Part shown: positions 29,735 to 38,600 of the stretch, one piece after another
Layout of the letters: each line of letters begins with the position of its first letter
Numbering within the stretch: the first letter of the stretch is position 1
Origin: an uncultured Ruminococcus sp.
GTDB lineage: Bacteria > Bacillota > Clostridia > Oscillospirales > Ruminococcaceae
Assembly (NCBI GenBank): GCA_900752785.1
Contig: CAADWP010000065.1
Span: 1-42,654 of the forward strand
Reading direction: 5' to 3'
DNA length: 42,654 nucleotides
Position numbers and translations under genes: made by a program
The notes under the pieces: generated by a model
What the model saw: only the letters and a program-made list of their open reading frames with translations
Database searches by the model: none
Told to the model about the DNA's origin: nothing

Positions 29735-31813
29735 ATGCAGTTAGTGATTGCAGAAAAGCCAAGTGTCGGGGTGGCACTGGCGAAGGCTCTCGGTGTAACC
29801 GACAAGAAGGACGGATATATTGAGGGCAACGGATATATCGTGTCTTGGTGTGTGGGACATCTTGTTTCTCTTGCCAATGCCGATATGTACGATGAGAAGT
29901 TCAAGAATTGGGATATTGCAGACCTCCCCATTATCCCCGACGAGTGGCAGTTCATCATTGCCGAGGACAAAAATAAGCAGTTCGGTATTCTCCGTCAGCT
30001 TATGGATGACAGCCGAGTAACCGAAGTGGTGAACGCTTGCGACGCAGGTCGTGAAGGTGAACTTATTTTCCGTCTTGTGTATAACAAGGCACTCTGCAAT
30101 AAGCCTATTAAGCGTCTCTGGATTTCCTCAATGGAAGAAAAGGCTATCCGTGAAGGCTTTGATAATCTCAGGGACGGTAAGGACTACGAAAATCTTTATC
30201 AGTCGGCTCTCTGTCGTGCAAAGGCGGATTGGATTGTGGGTATCAATGCCACAAGATTATTTTCCAAGCTCTACAACAGAACGCTGAATGTCGGCAGAGT
30301 TCAGACACCTACTCTTGCAATGCTCTATGAGCGTGAAAACAGTATCAGTAGCTTTCAGAAGGAAAAATATTTCAATGTCCATCTGAAATCTGTCGGTCTT
30401 GACGCAGTACACGAAAAGGTTAAGGAACAGGGCGAAGCTGAGAATATACGCAGAGATTGCGACGGCAAGGAAGCTATTGTAAAGTCGGTAAAGACGGAAA
30501 GAAAGACCGTAAATCCCCCTCATCTTTACGACCTTACCACTCTCCAGAGAGAAGCAAACAGACTTTACGGCTTTACGGCACAGCAGACACTTGATTATAC
30601 GCAGTCGCTCTATGAAATGAAGCTCGTAACCTATCCGAGAACGGACAGCCAGTATATCACTGACGATATGGACGGAACTGCAAGAAACATTGCAGAGTCC
30701 GTTGCAGGAAAGCTCCCTCATTTCAGCGGCATTGTTATTGCTCCTGAAACAAAGAGAGTGATTAACAATAAGAAAGTAAGCGACCATCACGCCATTATTC
30801 CGACAGAGGAAGTAAGTAGCACAGACCTCAGCACCGTTCCCGAAGGAGAAAGAAAAATCCTCTACCTTATCGCAAATCGCCTTCTTTGTGCGACAAATGA
30901 GCCATATATCTATGAAACCGTTACGGCTGAAATCAGTTGTAGCGGTTATTCTTTTGTCGCAAAGGGCAGAAATGTCATTTCTGAGGGCTGGAAAGCCATT
31001 GAAAAGGCATTCAGAGATTTTCAGAAGTGCAAGGACGATACCGAGGAGGAAGAAGAAACACTCTCCCTCGCCGAAGGTCAGGTTATTGAAAGACCTGTTT
31101 CCGAGGTAAGCGAACACTACACACAGCCTCCGAAGCACTATACGGAAGATACGCTTCTTTCCGCTATGGAACGTGCGGGAACGGACGAGATTACCGAGGA
31201 AGTGGAGCGTTCGGGACTTGGTACTCCTGCCACAAGAGCAAGTATCATTGAAAAGCTCACAAAGTCAGGATTTATCAAGCGTGAAAAGAAAAACCTTGTC
31301 GTAACAGATAACGGCACAGACCTCATTTCTGTAATGCCCGATATTATCAAGTCGGCTTCTATGACGGCTGATTGGGAAAACGCTCTCTCCCTTATGGCTC
31401 AGGGCAAGTTCACATCACAGCAGTTTATGGTGGATATTGAAAAGCTCGTAGACGACATTATCGCCGTTGCAAAGGAAAGTGTTGATGAAAGCAAGGTATC
31501 AAGAAACGGCGGAGAGGTTATCGGCACTTGTCCGAGATGCGGTAAGAATGTTGTCGTAACTCCGAAGGCGTACTCCTGCGAGGACAGAAACTGCGGCTTT
31601 GTTATCTGGAAGAATGACAAGTTCTTTGAAAAGGCAAGAAAGCCACTCACAAAGGAAATGGCTACAAGCCTTATCAAGAATGGCAAGATTGCTGTTAAGG
31701 GACTTTATTCCGAGAAGTCAGGCAGGAACTATGATGCAACTGTTTGTCTTGACGATACAGGCAAGTATGTAAACTACAAGCTTGAATTTGCTCCGAAGAA
31801 GAAAAAGAAGTAA
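29735..31813 (+). CDS. topB: DNA topoisomerase III, element-borne
   Basis: A 692-residue type IA topoisomerase. The Toprim domain is seen as VIAEKPSVGVALAKALG and CDAGREGELIFRLVY; the catalytic tyrosine is Tyr300 in LVTYPRTDSQYI. DHHAIIPT and GLGTPATRASIIEKL follow, and near the C-terminus there is a four-cysteine zinc-ribbon-like motif (CPRCGK...CEDRNCGF). The enzyme decatenates or relaxes single-stranded DNA segments and is carried by many ICEs, where it probably assists rolling-circle processing of the transferred strand. AAAGGAATG precedes the ATG. The ArdC-type gene follows after 15 bases. Confidence 0.95.
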   Translation: MQLVIAEKPSVGVALAKALGVTDKKDGYIEGNGYIVSWCVGHLVSLANADMYDEKFKNWDIADLPIIPDEWQFIIAEDKNKQFGILRQLMDDSRVTEVVNACDAGREGELIFRLVYNKALCNKPIKRLWISSMEEKAIREGFDNLRDGKDYENLYQSALCRAKADWIVGINATRLFSKLYNRTLNVGRVQTPTLAMLYERENSISSFQKEKYFNVHLKSVGLDAVHEKVKEQGEAENIRRDCDGKEAIVKSVKTERKTVNPPHLYDLTTLQREANRLYGFTAQQTLDYTQSLYEMKLVTYPRTDSQYITDDMDGTARNIAESVAGKLPHFSGIVIAPETKRVINNKKVSDHHAIIPTEEVSSTDLSTVPEGERKILYLIANRLLCATNEPYIYETVTAEISCSGYSFVAKGRNVISEGWKAIEKAFRDFQKCKDDTEEEEETLSLAEGQVIERPVSEVSEHYTQPPKHYTEDTLLSAMERAGTDEITEEVERSGLGTPATRASIIEKLTKSGFIKREKKNLVVTDNGTDLISVMPDIIKSASMTADWENALSLMAQGKFTSQQFMVDIEKLVDDIIAVAKESVDESKVSRNGGEVIGTCPRCGKNVVVTPKAYSCEDRNCGFVIWKNDKFFEKARKPLTKEMATSLIKNGKIAVKGLYSEKSGRNYDATVCLDDTGKYVNYKLEFAPKKKKK

Positions 31814-31828
31814 GAAAGGTAGGTACAA

Positions 31829-34800
31829 ATGCCCGAAATTGAAAAGGAAAAATCCATCATACCTCTGTATAAGGAAGATATGATGACCGCCAAAGAAAAT
31901 GGCGAAATGGCTGATTGGCGAATGAGTTTCAAGGAGAACTGCAACTGTGCAAAGGCTATTGATAAGGCTTTAAACGAGAATTATGCAGATAATCGCCTTG
32001 ATACAGACAAGGCTCTTGATACCGTTCTTGCTGAGTATAGTGCAGAACGTGTAACTCACGTTCTTGCAGCTCAGGTAGTCAATCACGATTGGGACGGTCG
32101 TTATCACAATGATGTCAAGGCTTGGGCGAAGGAACAGACAAAGGAGCTGTCTGCCGAATTTATGGAAGATAGCCGAGATTATTACCTTAACGCCCACCCT
32201 ATTCTCATTGACGGTCTTGCAACAACGGTAATGAGGAAGGAAAAAGAGCTTGAAAACGACATTCCCAAAGACCCACCCGATAAAACATCTGAAAACGATG
32301 TGGCAGAGCCACCCAAGACTTTTACAAAATCCAAAGATAAGGTAAAGGAAATCACAGATAAGCTCGAAAGCGGCATTAAGGAGCTGTTTGAGGGCGAAAA
32401 GTTCAAGGAATACCTTGATACAATGTCGAAGTTCCACAACTATTCTTTCAATAATACAATGCTCATCGCAATGCAGAAGCCTGACGCCACATTGGTTGCA
32501 GGCTTCAATTCTTGGAAGAACAAGTTTGAGAGAAGCGTAAACAAGGGCGAAAAAGGTATTCAGATTTTTGCTCCTGCCCCCTACAAAATCAAGAAGGAGC
32601 AGACAAAGCTTGACCCCGATACCGATTTACCCGTTCTCGGCAAGGACGGAAAGCCGATTAAGGAAGAAGTTGAGGTTACAATCCCTGCCTTTAAGGTTGT
32701 CAGCGTGTTTGATGTGTCGCAGACAAGCGGTAAGGAGCTTCCGACTCTCGGTGCTGATGAGTTAAGCGGCAATGTAAAGGACTACGAAAAGTTCTTCAAT
32801 GCCGTTCGGGAAGCTTCTCCCGTCCCTATCAAGTTCGCAGAAATTGACGGAACGGCAAAGGGTTTCTATCATCACGAGGATAAGTCGATTACCATTAAGG
32901 AGAATATGTCCGAGGTGCAGACCATTAAGACAGCCATCCACGAAATCGCTCACGCTAAACTCCACGACCGTGATTTGAAGAAATCGGATGTTGATAAGCC
33001 GAAGGACAGAAGCACAGAAGAAGTAGAAGCGGAAAGTATCGCATATACCGTGTGTCAGCATTTCGGAATTGATACCTCCGATTACAGTTTCGCCTATGTT
33101 GCTTCTTGGGGTTCGGGCAAGGATACGCCTGAACTTAAATCCTCTCTTGAAACTATCCGTTCGACAGCTTCGGAGCTTATCACGGCTATTTCCGATAAGT
33201 ATCTCGGACTTGAAAAGGATAAGACTCAGGAGCAGACAGCCGATAAATCCGAAAAGTCGAATATTATCGGTAACACAGCCTATGCGGATATTGAGGATAA
33301 ACAGTATCTCCGCTTGAAGTCAAGCACGGCTGAAAAGGTTGCGGAAAAGCTCACAGAGCAGAATATCCCGTTCAGTGGTCGTATTAACGGAGATAAAACA
33401 ACACTTACTATCAGCAAAGCAAATATTGACAGCTACAAGGCGATTATTGCCGAAGTAACGGGAAAAGCAAAGGAAACTCCTACGCAGGAACAGCCGAAGG
33501 CTGAGCCAGAACAGAAAGCTCCGAAGCCTAAAAAGAATAACATCATCGGAAATACAGCGTATACGGATATTCCCGACAAGAGTTATGCAAAGCTCGGAAC
33601 AGAAAAGGCTCTTGCTGTTGCGAATATTCTCGATAAGCAGGGCGTTAAGTTTAGCGGAAGAACTGACGGTGATAAAACCACTCTCACTATTTCAAAGGCA
33701 GATATGCCGAAATACAAGGAAGCACTTGCTTCTGTCAACAAGGCATTATCAGCTCAGAAAACAGAAGAAAAGTCAGCCGAACAGACCGAGGAACGCTCAA
33801 AGCTCTATACTCAGTCTTTTGATTACGCTCAGGAACACGGCGAGGTCAAGGAATTTCAGGCAAGCCACAAGGACAATATGAGTTGTCTTTGGGATATTAA
33901 GGCTACGGCTGAAATCTATGCTATCGAAGGCAGACTTAACGATTTTCTCAAAGACCTTACCGAGAAGTATGGCACGGAAAGACCTCTGTATGTTCTGTCA
34001 AGAACGATTCAGGAGGTTGACGATATGCGTTTCTCTCCCGAAGCCAAGCAGATTGCCGATAAGTTTGAATATCCCGACAAGGATAGCGTTCATTCTTTCA
34101 CACACCTTTATGTAACTGACATTAAGCCGTCAGTTATCGACAATATGGTGTATAAGCTGAATGAAATGCAGCAGGGACTTGAAAAAGCTCCCGAAATTCA
34201 GGAATACACGGGCAAGCTACCTGACAGCAAGATTACCATTGAGGAACGAAATGCCTACGGTTACGACAGCAATGAGCTTCTCCCTCTAACTGCTGAAAAG
34301 GCTCTGGAGTTCTTCGATAACGACACAGTTTCCGTATATCTTCTCTATCCCGACGGTACAGAAGGTCAGGCAAACGACCGTTCCGACATTGAAAACCACA
34401 ACGGCATTTTTGGTGTAGAAACTGATGAGTGGTTACGCTATCAGGCTTTTCAGGAGCGTATGGATAAACTTGAAACCGAAGAACCGTCAAAAGAAGCACT
34501 GCTTCTGAACGCAAAGGAATGTGCGGCTGGTATCTATCAGCTCAAAGACATTCCCGAAAACAGGGACTTGCACTTTGCCGGTGCTGAATATCTCGACAAA
34601 AAAGGCATTACTCCCGACAGAGATAACTACACGCTTGTCTACACTTTCCCCGTAAATCCCGAAGATTTACAGGATAAAATCAGTTTTCTCAACGATGTTT
34701 ACCACAAGTTCAACACCGACCACCCGAAAGATTTTGAGGGACATTCGCTTTCAGTAAGCGATGTAGTCGTTATTCAGCAGAATGGCGAGTTGTCAGCACA

Positions 34801-35146
34801 CTTCGTTGACACTTGGGGATATAAAGAGCTTGAAAGCTTCGGTGCTGTTCGTGAAAATCCTCTGAAATCCATTGAGGATACAGTGGAACAGAACGACAAC
34901 AGCTTTGACGGCATTATCAATAACACGCCTTCTATGGACGAACTTGAAGAAAAGGCTTCAAGGGGCGAGCTTGTATCCGTTATGGATATGGCAAATGCGG
35001 CAAAGGCTGATAAACAAAAGGAAAAACAGGCAAAGAAGCCTGAACAGAAACGTTCTATCCGAGGCTATTTGAAGGAAGCGTCTGCAAAACAGCAGGATCA
35101 GCCAAAGGATAAGACAAAGGAAAAAGAGAAAGGAGTGGAACTCTAA
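31829..35146 (+). CDS. Multidomain ArdC-like / zincin / YodL-DUF4316 protein
   Basis: A 1105-residue protein. Residues about 15-115 are DUF3849-like (AKENGEMADWRMSFKEN...RVTHVLAAQVV). About 170-345 is an ArdC-type N-terminal ssDNA-binding domain (KFHNYSFNNTMLIAMQKPDA, GEKGIQIFAP). Next is a zincin metallopeptidase motif HEIAH (371-375) with a downstream EVEAESIAYTVCQHFG. Two copies of a ~70-residue module beginning NNIIGNTAY lie near 477 and 570. A second DUF3849-like copy (AQEHGEVKEFQASHKDN) lies near 670-760, and the C-terminus (890-1090) is YodL/DUF4316-like, ending KRSIRGYLKEAS. ArdC proteins protect incoming DNA from restriction; the rest is unassigned. The stop overlaps the TTRAP start by one base. 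Confidence 0.82.
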   Translation: MPEIEKEKSIIPLYKEDMMTAKENGEMADWRMSFKENCNCAKAIDKALNENYADNRLDTDKALDTVLAEYSAERVTHVLAAQVVNHDWDGRYHNDVKAWAKEQTKELSAEFMEDSRDYYLNAHPILIDGLATTVMRKEKELENDIPKDPPDKTSENDVAEPPKTFTKSKDKVKEITDKLESGIKELFEGEKFKEYLDTMSKFHNYSFNNTMLIAMQKPDATLVAGFNSWKNKFERSVNKGEKGIQIFAPAPYKIKKEQTKLDPDTDLPVLGKDGKPIKEEVEVTIPAFKVVSVFDVSQTSGKELPTLGADELSGNVKDYEKFFNAVREASPVPIKFAEIDGTAKGFYHHEDKSITIKENMSEVQTIKTAIHEIAHAKLHDRDLKKSDVDKPKDRSTEEVEAESIAYTVCQHFGIDTSDYSFAYVASWGSGKDTPELKSSLETIRSTASELITAISDKYLGLEKDKTQEQTADKSEKSNIIGNTAYADIEDKQYLRLKSSTAEKVAEKLTEQNIPFSGRINGDKTTLTISKANIDSYKAIIAEVTGKAKETPTQEQPKAEPEQKAPKPKKNNIIGNTAYTDIPDKSYAKLGTEKALAVANILDKQGVKFSGRTDGDKTTLTISKADMPKYKEALASVNKALSAQKTEEKSAEQTEERSKLYTQSFDYAQEHGEVKEFQASHKDNMSCLWDIKATAEIYAIEGRLNDFLKDLTEKYGTERPLYVLSRTIQEVDDMRFSPEAKQIADKFEYPDKDSVHSFTHLYVTDIKPSVIDNMVYKLNEMQQGLEKAPEIQEYTGKLPDSKITIEERNAYGYDSNELLPLTAEKALEFFDNDTVSVYLLYPDGTEGQANDRSDIENHNGIFGVETDEWLRYQAFQERMDKLETEEPSKEALLLNAKECAAGIYQLKDIPENRDLHFAGAEYLDKKGITPDRDNYTLVYTFPVNPEDLQDKISFLNDVYHKFNTDHPKDFEGHSLSVSDVVVIQQNGELSAHFVDTWGYKELESFGAVRENPLKSIEDTVEQNDNSFDGIINNTPSMDELEEKASRGELVSVMDMANAAKADKQKEKQAKKPEQKRSIRGYLKEASAKQQDQPKDKTKEKEKGVEL

Positions 35147-35352
35147 TGGAGTTTTCCGTAGCTGAGATTAATTTTATCTGTATTGTCAAGGGAGAAAACC
35201 GTAAGGACACTATCAATAATATTTTTGATGTCCTTCCTGACCTTGAGGATAAGGAAATGATAGAAATTGCCGAAACTGTAATCGGTAAGCTCGAAAGTAT
35301 CTCCGACAGCGAGTATGACGAATTCGCTTTTGAAGATAATTACGCAGACTAA
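35146..35352 (+). CDS. Putative transposon-transfer assisting protein (TTRAP)
   Basis: A 68-residue acidic protein (MEFSVAEINFICIVKGENRK, DLEDKEMIEIAETVIGKLESISDSEYDEF) that matches the TTRAP family, a small conserved protein of clostridial conjugative elements. The role in transfer is presumed from association only. Its ATG overlaps the stop of the ArdC-type gene (TAATG), and a hairpin follows the stop. Confidence 0.85.
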   Translation: MEFSVAEINFICIVKGENRKDTINNIFDVLPDLEDKEMIEIAETVIGKLESISDSEYDEFAFEDNYAD

Positions 35353-35360
35353 ACCACATT

Positions 35361-35382
35361 GCCCCTGCTTTACGGCAGGGGC
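35361..35382 (+). terminator. Hairpin after TTRAP
   Basis: GCCCCTGC (35361-35368) and GCAGGGGC (35375-35382) form a perfect 8-bp GC-rich stem with a six-base loop. Only AAACATTTT follows, so it may be a transcript-stabilising or processing hairpin rather than a full terminator. Confidence 0.55.
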
Positions 35383-35407
35383 AAACATTTTAAGGAGGAA
35401 CTATCCG

Positions 35408-35605
35408 ATGTTTTTTACAAAACCTATTACACCACCTATTATCCGTGAGGAATTCGACGCTTCTAAGTACAGAGGTGTTGATAAGGCTTATATTAAAGCA
35501 ATTCACCTTGCTTTACAAAACAGCGAAAAACTCACAATCGACCGCTACGGTCATATTTTCACAGCCGATGGCAGATGGATTGCTGACGGTATGATGCGTG
35601 AGTAA
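35408..35605 (+). CDS. Small protein of unknown function
   Basis: A 65-residue soluble protein (FTKPITPPIIREEFDASKYR, VDKAYIKAIHLALQNSEKLT, RYGHIFTADGRWIADGMM) with a good AAGGAGG nine bases before the ATG at 35408; the same frame is open further upstream. No family is recognised. It lies between the TTRAP hairpin and the promoter of the giant helicase gene. Confidence 0.65.
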   Translation: MFFTKPITPPIIREEFDASKYRGVDKAYIKAIHLALQNSEKLTIDRYGHIFTADGRWIADGMMRE

Positions 35606-35623
35606 GAAATCTGTAAAAAGTTA

Positions 35624-35652
35624 TTGACTTTTACACTTTAAAGTGTTATTAT
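35624..35652 (+). promoter_or_regulatory. Promoter with a palindromic spacer before the giant helicase gene
   Basis: TTGACT (35624-35629), 17-base spacer, TATTAT (35647-35652). Bases 35633-35646 of the spacer are the perfect palindrome ACACTTTAAAGTGT, an operator-like site placed so that a bound repressor would block polymerase. The -10 is only 16 bases from the ATG at 35669, so the transcript would start at the AAGGAGG site with a very short leader. Confidence 0.65.
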
Positions 35653-35668
35653 AGAAAAGGAGGAAGAA

Positions 35669-38600
35669 ATGTCAACTAAACTTCAAGAGTATCAGGCTCG
35701 GTTGAATGAGAGTACCGAACGACTTTGGAAGGACAGCAACGAATATATGTCGCTGCTCCGAACATCATCAAGGCTCTACAAGTACAGCTTCAAAGACCAA
35801 GTTCTGATACATTCACAGCGACCTGACGCAGTAGCTTGTGCCGAATACGACACTTGGGGACGTGAGGATATTACAAACCGATATGTCAAGCGTGGCAGTA
35901 AGGGTATCGCCCTCATTGCAGACGATAACGGCAAAGCAAGGCTCAGATACGTCTTTGATTTCTCCGATACGGCGGCAAGGGACGAACGCTCAAAAACACC
36001 ATTTTTCTGGAGCGTAACTCCCGAAAATGAAAATGCTGTTCTGAAACAGCTCGGAACAAACGCAATTACTCTTGATACAGCAATACTTGAAAAGGCTCGT
36101 GAAATTGCAAGAAATTACTCAGGCGATTACCTTCACGACCTTATGAGAGAAACCGACGGAACATTCCTCGATGAGCTTGATGAATTTAATGTGCAGTCGA
36201 AGTTTGAAAGTCTGCTTGAAACAAGTATCGCATATACCGTCCTCACAAGGTGCGGATATGAAGCTGAAATGTATATTGAGCCTGACGATTTCCGAGGAAT
36301 ACACGAGTTCAACAGCGTTGAAGCAATATCTATTCTCGGCAACGCTACAAGCGACTTGTCGGAACAGATTTTAAGAAACATTGAGCTAACGCTCAAAACC
36401 GAAAGGAGTAAGGAAAATGACCGAAGCATTACCGAAAACAATGACCGAGAACGGAATCCAGTACACTCTGGACGAGAGGACGCAGACTTATCTTCCCGAC
36501 TTGGAACTTCCGCAGCAGAAGGAAATCGGGAAATACGGACTGATGAGAAGGACTTTCCTGATGAACAACAGGAAAGGAACCTATCAGGCAATGCTCCTGA
36601 AGGGAACTCTGAACAGCCATTTGACAGAGATAGACGAAACAGCGAGCCGCAGGCTCTCGGAAATTCTCCCGAAAATGGCGAAAGAAGCGGGAGCGACCGA
36701 GGAACTGAAAGCGACAGACCAGATGGCTTGGGTGGGAATGATGAACAGTCTGAAAGCTCAGGCAGAGGAAATAATAATCAGCGAACTGATTTACAGCTAA
36801 ATGAAAATGAAGCAGTATCGGAAATGAATTCTGATACTGCTTTTTCTATGTCCGAAGAAAAGGTGCTTGCAATTATCAATCATTACGATGAAATGAATGT
36901 AAGCAAGCAGGAAACGCTTGATTTCTTCCTTGAAAACGAGGACGGAACACGCAGAGCCGACTTTATAAAGGCGGCATACGGACACCGTGCGGTAGAATTT
37001 GAGCTTGACGGAGAAATTGTCGGATACAGAAAGCACGGCGACGGTCTTGAAATGTGGGAAGGCTCTCCCGAAAATTCCACAATGTTCTCTTGGGACGTTG
37101 TTCAGGAGCTTACAGCAAGCCTTATAGACCGACACGAGTTTATCGACCTTCCTGACTTTTTCGATATTGAGCCTGAAATTGAGGAAATGGGCGGCTATGA
37201 TGAGCCTATACAGTTATCTCTATTCGGAGATTTTGACGATGAGCCTATGCTCCCTACTGAAAGCTCCGAATTTGATTATTCTCCTGCAAGTGTATTTACT
37301 CAGGATATGATTGACTATGTTCTCCGTGCAGGTAGCAACGAACCGCACAGCTTAGAGAGAATTGTCGCACAGTTTGAGAAAAATAAGGGCGTGGAAAGCA
37401 ATGCCGAGTTTCTCCGTAAGGAATTTGGCACAGACGGCAGAGGTTTTCTCTACGAAAGTCCTGACGGTCTTGACAAAGCAAGATTTTCAGCTTGGTACGA
37501 CAAGGATGGTATCACTATCGGTATGGGCGAAACTGCTTTTAATCGTTTCGGAAGTGTTTCTATGACTTGGGAACAGGTTTCCGAGCGTATCAGCGAGCTT
37601 CTGAATGAGGGCAGATTTGCCACTCAGGATATTCTCAAAGCAGCAGAACCATACGACCGTAAACAGCTTGCGGATAAGCTGTGGTATCTTCATCAGGATG
37701 TTGAGGTTGAATATTTCATTCCCGACTACTTTTTTATCGGTGGTTTTGATGTAAGCACGGACAAGATTGCCGAAGCATTGCAGGGTGAAAAGCCTGTGCA
37801 GGAAATGATTGACGGTATGAAAGACCTTATAAAGCAGTATGAAGCTGACCGAGATGTTCTCCGTTTCCATTTCCACGACCTCCCCGAAATCCTTGAAAAG
37901 CTCAAGGACAGACAGCTTGACAGAACAAAGTTTACTGCCGAGCCTTCCTTTACGGTTAAGCACAAGTATTTCATAACCGAAGATGAAAAGAATAGGCTTG
38001 TAGCATCGGGCAGTAATGTTGTAGGCGGTAAAAAAAGAATTGCAAAGTTCTTTAAAGAACCGCACACAGCAAAGGAAAAGGCTGATTTTCTCAAAAATGA
38101 GTACGGTATCGGCGGCAGTGGTCGTAGCGGATACAACACTTGGCACGACTCTAAAGGTCTTGTGCTGACCAAAGGCGACCTTTCAAGACCTGACGCACAG
38201 GTTACAATGAAGTGGAACGAGGTTGCTGAAAGAGTTTCAAAGCTCGTAGCACAGAATAGATTTATCACTCAGAAGGACATTGACGATGAAATCCGATATG
38301 CCAAGAGAGTGATTGCCAATGCTTCTGATAATCCTCTTGAAGAACAGAGCATAAAGCAAGCAAAGGCAGTTCTTGAAGAATACGGCATAGAGCTTGAAGA
38401 AAAGTCTGAGCCTGTACCTGAGCTGGCAGAAGAAACCGTTTCGGACGTAATGGAGGAAATCGAGGAATACAACGATGATGAAATCAAACTCAAAGTCGGT
38501 GATAAAATTGAGCTTGACGATGGCGTATTCGAGATAACCGAAATATCGGACAGCATTGACGATACAAAATATCAACTCCGTGACCTCGGCAGCATTTACC

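Noticed and set aside
30257..31138. Open frame of 293 codons antisense to topB
   Set aside because: Fully inside the topoisomerase gene, with cysteine- and leucine-rich shadow composition and no ribosome site.
33069..34115. Several basic plus-strand frames inside the ArdC-like gene
   Set aside because: Unlike tnpV they have no ribosome site and no family motifs; compositional shadows of the main frame.
35361..35382. Hairpin considered as a strong rho-independent terminator
   Set aside because: Perfect stem but no T-run follows on the plus strand; kept only as a hairpin with low confidence.
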